From Moraxellaceae bacterium (GTDB taxonomy: Bacteria; Pseudomonadota; Gammaproteobacteria; Pseudomonadales; Moraxellaceae), in the NCBI GenBank assembly GCA_025363155.1, contig JANYEL010000117.1:1-32809 (forward strand): a DNA stretch of 32,809 nucleotides, written 5' to 3'. A program made the position numbers and the translations under genes. Of the stretch, positions 32,065 through 32,809 are shown piece by piece. Numbering within the stretch: the stretch's first letter is position 1; each line of letters starts with the position of its first letter. The notes beneath the pieces are model-generated. The model did not search any database, was not told the DNA's origin, and was given only the letters and a program-made list of their open reading frames with translations.

Positions 32065-32751
32065 ATGAACACGTTGAATACTGAAATCATAAATGCAGTT
32101 CCAATCAATACAATGTTTGTTGACCGTGATGGGTTGGTTGAGGATCTACACGCACTTTACGCACGCACCAAGGCCAAAATTGGCGATGAAGATATACGTC
32201 ATATTGAAAATATAGATGCTTATTCAAAAGCGATAAAGGCGAGAAGTTTAGAGCTGTTGCAAAACGGAAAATCAGAAAATGCGTTTAAGCATAGCGTGAT
32301 TTTATACATACTGCACACCTTGCTCGAGTTTTCAGAGTTAGGGCACAACATCATGCACGGTGGCTATAACCACCTTCCCAATGCAGGTCAATATCATTCA
32401 GATAAATTTGAATGGAACTTTTTGATTGATCCTGAAGAATGGAAAACGATGCATCATCAAAACCATCATCCGTTCACCAACATTGTGGGAAAGGACCACG
32501 ACATAGGCTATTCCACGATGCGGTTTTTCGCATCGCAATCTTGGTATGGGCATAATGCGATTCAGCCAGCGATTTTTGCATTAGCGACGTTAAGCAGCGT
32601 ACCTTTTACCATTTTTACCGCAACATCGGCTGCACGCACTCAAGGACGTAAAGTATTGAGTCGGGAAACTTTTTCTAAAAGTATTGCGCTGGTAAAAAAA
32701 CATGCCTTAAAAAACTACGTGAAAGAACCCTTAGCTGCTAAACGTCGCTAA
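32065..32751 (+). CDS. Fatty acyl desaturase, 5' part (3' end replaced by inverted duplication)
   Basis: A membrane di-iron desaturase that would insert a double bond into an acyl chain. The ATG at 32065 has GAG 7 nt upstream; an ATG two codons earlier is less well placed. The first His box is HNIMH (within EFSELGHNIMHGGYNHLP). The second is HHQNHHPFTNIVGKDHDIGY, close to the HNxxHHxYTNIxGxDxDI pattern of acyl-CoA and front-end desaturases. A hydrophobic segment AIFALATLSSVPFTIF follows, then KKHALKNYVKEP. The third His box (QxxHH) is missing. The last residues and the stop (after about 32733) are encoded by the reverse complement of 32523-32598 and are probably not genuine, so the 228-residue product is likely the N-terminal part of a protein of 350 or more residues. 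Confidence 0.8.
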   Translation: MNTLNTEIINAVPINTMFVDRDGLVEDLHALYARTKAKIGDEDIRHIENIDAYSKAIKARSLELLQNGKSENAFKHSVILYILHTLLEFSELGHNIMHGGYNHLPNAGQYHSDKFEWNFLIDPEEWKTMHHQNHHPFTNIVGKDHDIGYSTMRFFASQSWYGHNAIQPAIFALATLSSVPFTIFTATSAARTQGRKVLSRETFSKSIALVKKHALKNYVKEPLAAKRR

Positions 32752-32809
32752 TGCAAAAATCGCTGGCTGAATCGCATTATGCCCATACCAAGATTGCGAT
32801 GCGAAAAAC
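32523..32809. repeat. 76-bp inverted duplication at the window end
   Basis: Bases 32734-32809 are the reverse complement of 32523-32598 with one mismatch (32592/32740). The outer 69 bp are perfect. The spacer 32599-32733 is 135 bp. The left arm is normal desaturase coding sequence; the right arm runs to the last base of the window and supplies the stop codon at 32749-32751. This fold-back pattern at a sequence end is typical of a chimeric read or assembly end. Confidence 0.97.

Noticed and set aside
1-32809. CRISPR arrays, tRNA or rRNA genes, insertion sequences, phage or defence genes
   Set aside because: A read-through of both strands showed no spaced direct repeats, no T-loop tRNA signature outside coding sequence, no rRNA blocks, and no transposase, integrase, nuclease or toxin-antitoxin frames.

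Overview
The window looks like chromosomal sequence from a gammaproteobacterium of the Moraxellaceae, in or near Acinetobacter. The main reasons are an Hfq with the usual core plus a long Gly/Phe-rich tail and acidic tip, Acinetobacter-like Pgk, GlnA, LptD and LpxK sequences, moderate-to-low GC by eye, and a conserved gammaproteobacterial gene order. Nearly all of it is core housekeeping DNA. I see no CRISPR array, tRNA, rRNA, insertion sequence, phage or restriction system.

Layout. (1) 1-5912: the MurNAc recycling pair amgK-murU on the minus strand, divergent from the outer-membrane biogenesis pair lptD-surA on the plus strand. (2) 6081-10301, minus: tsaE-mutL-miaA-hfq, translationally coupled at the top and closed by a strong terminator. 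(3) 10410-12516, minus: a DUF4124 exported protein, ubiC and ubiA (first two steps of ubiquinone synthesis). (4) 12647-13961, minus: a family-4-type glycosyltransferase broken by three separate frameshifts that still keeps its terminator. (5) 14291-19207, minus: glnA, class II fructose-bisphosphate aldolase, an Ala-rich lipoprotein and pgk, in separate units. (6) 19394-20892: a DUF421 membrane protein, a UPF0149/YgfB-like protein and a 65-residue charged protein. (7) 21143-29568, minus: rsmG-parA-parB-exbB-exbD-msbA-lpxK-kdsB-holB, joining chromosome partitioning, a proton-driven ExbBD-type motor, lipid A and Kdo supply, and the clamp-loader delta' subunit. (8) 29778-32809: a more accessory end with a thioesterase, an orphan membrane protein containing an SGRGN repeat, an SRPBCC protein, and a TetR regulator followed by a fatty acyl desaturase.

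The genes fall into a few connected themes. AmgK-MurU, LptD-SurA and MsbA-LpxK-KdsB all serve the envelope: peptidoglycan sugar recycling, LPS insertion, and lipid A/Kdo synthesis and flipping. TsaE, MiaA, Hfq and RsmG serve tRNA/rRNA modification and RNA regulation. MutL and HolB serve replication fidelity. Pgk, Fba and GlnA are central metabolism.

I did not find a clearly new biological system. The observations most worth checking are: a 76-bp inverted duplication that folds the last 287 bases back on themselves and supplies the apparent C-terminus and stop of the desaturase (probably a chimeric sequence end); a perfect 28-bp palindrome overlapping the -10 box of the TetR-desaturase operon; the glycosyltransferase pseudogene, whose three lesions each look like loss of one copy of a short repeat; and two probable TTG starts (miaA, msbA) placed directly after the upstream stop codon.
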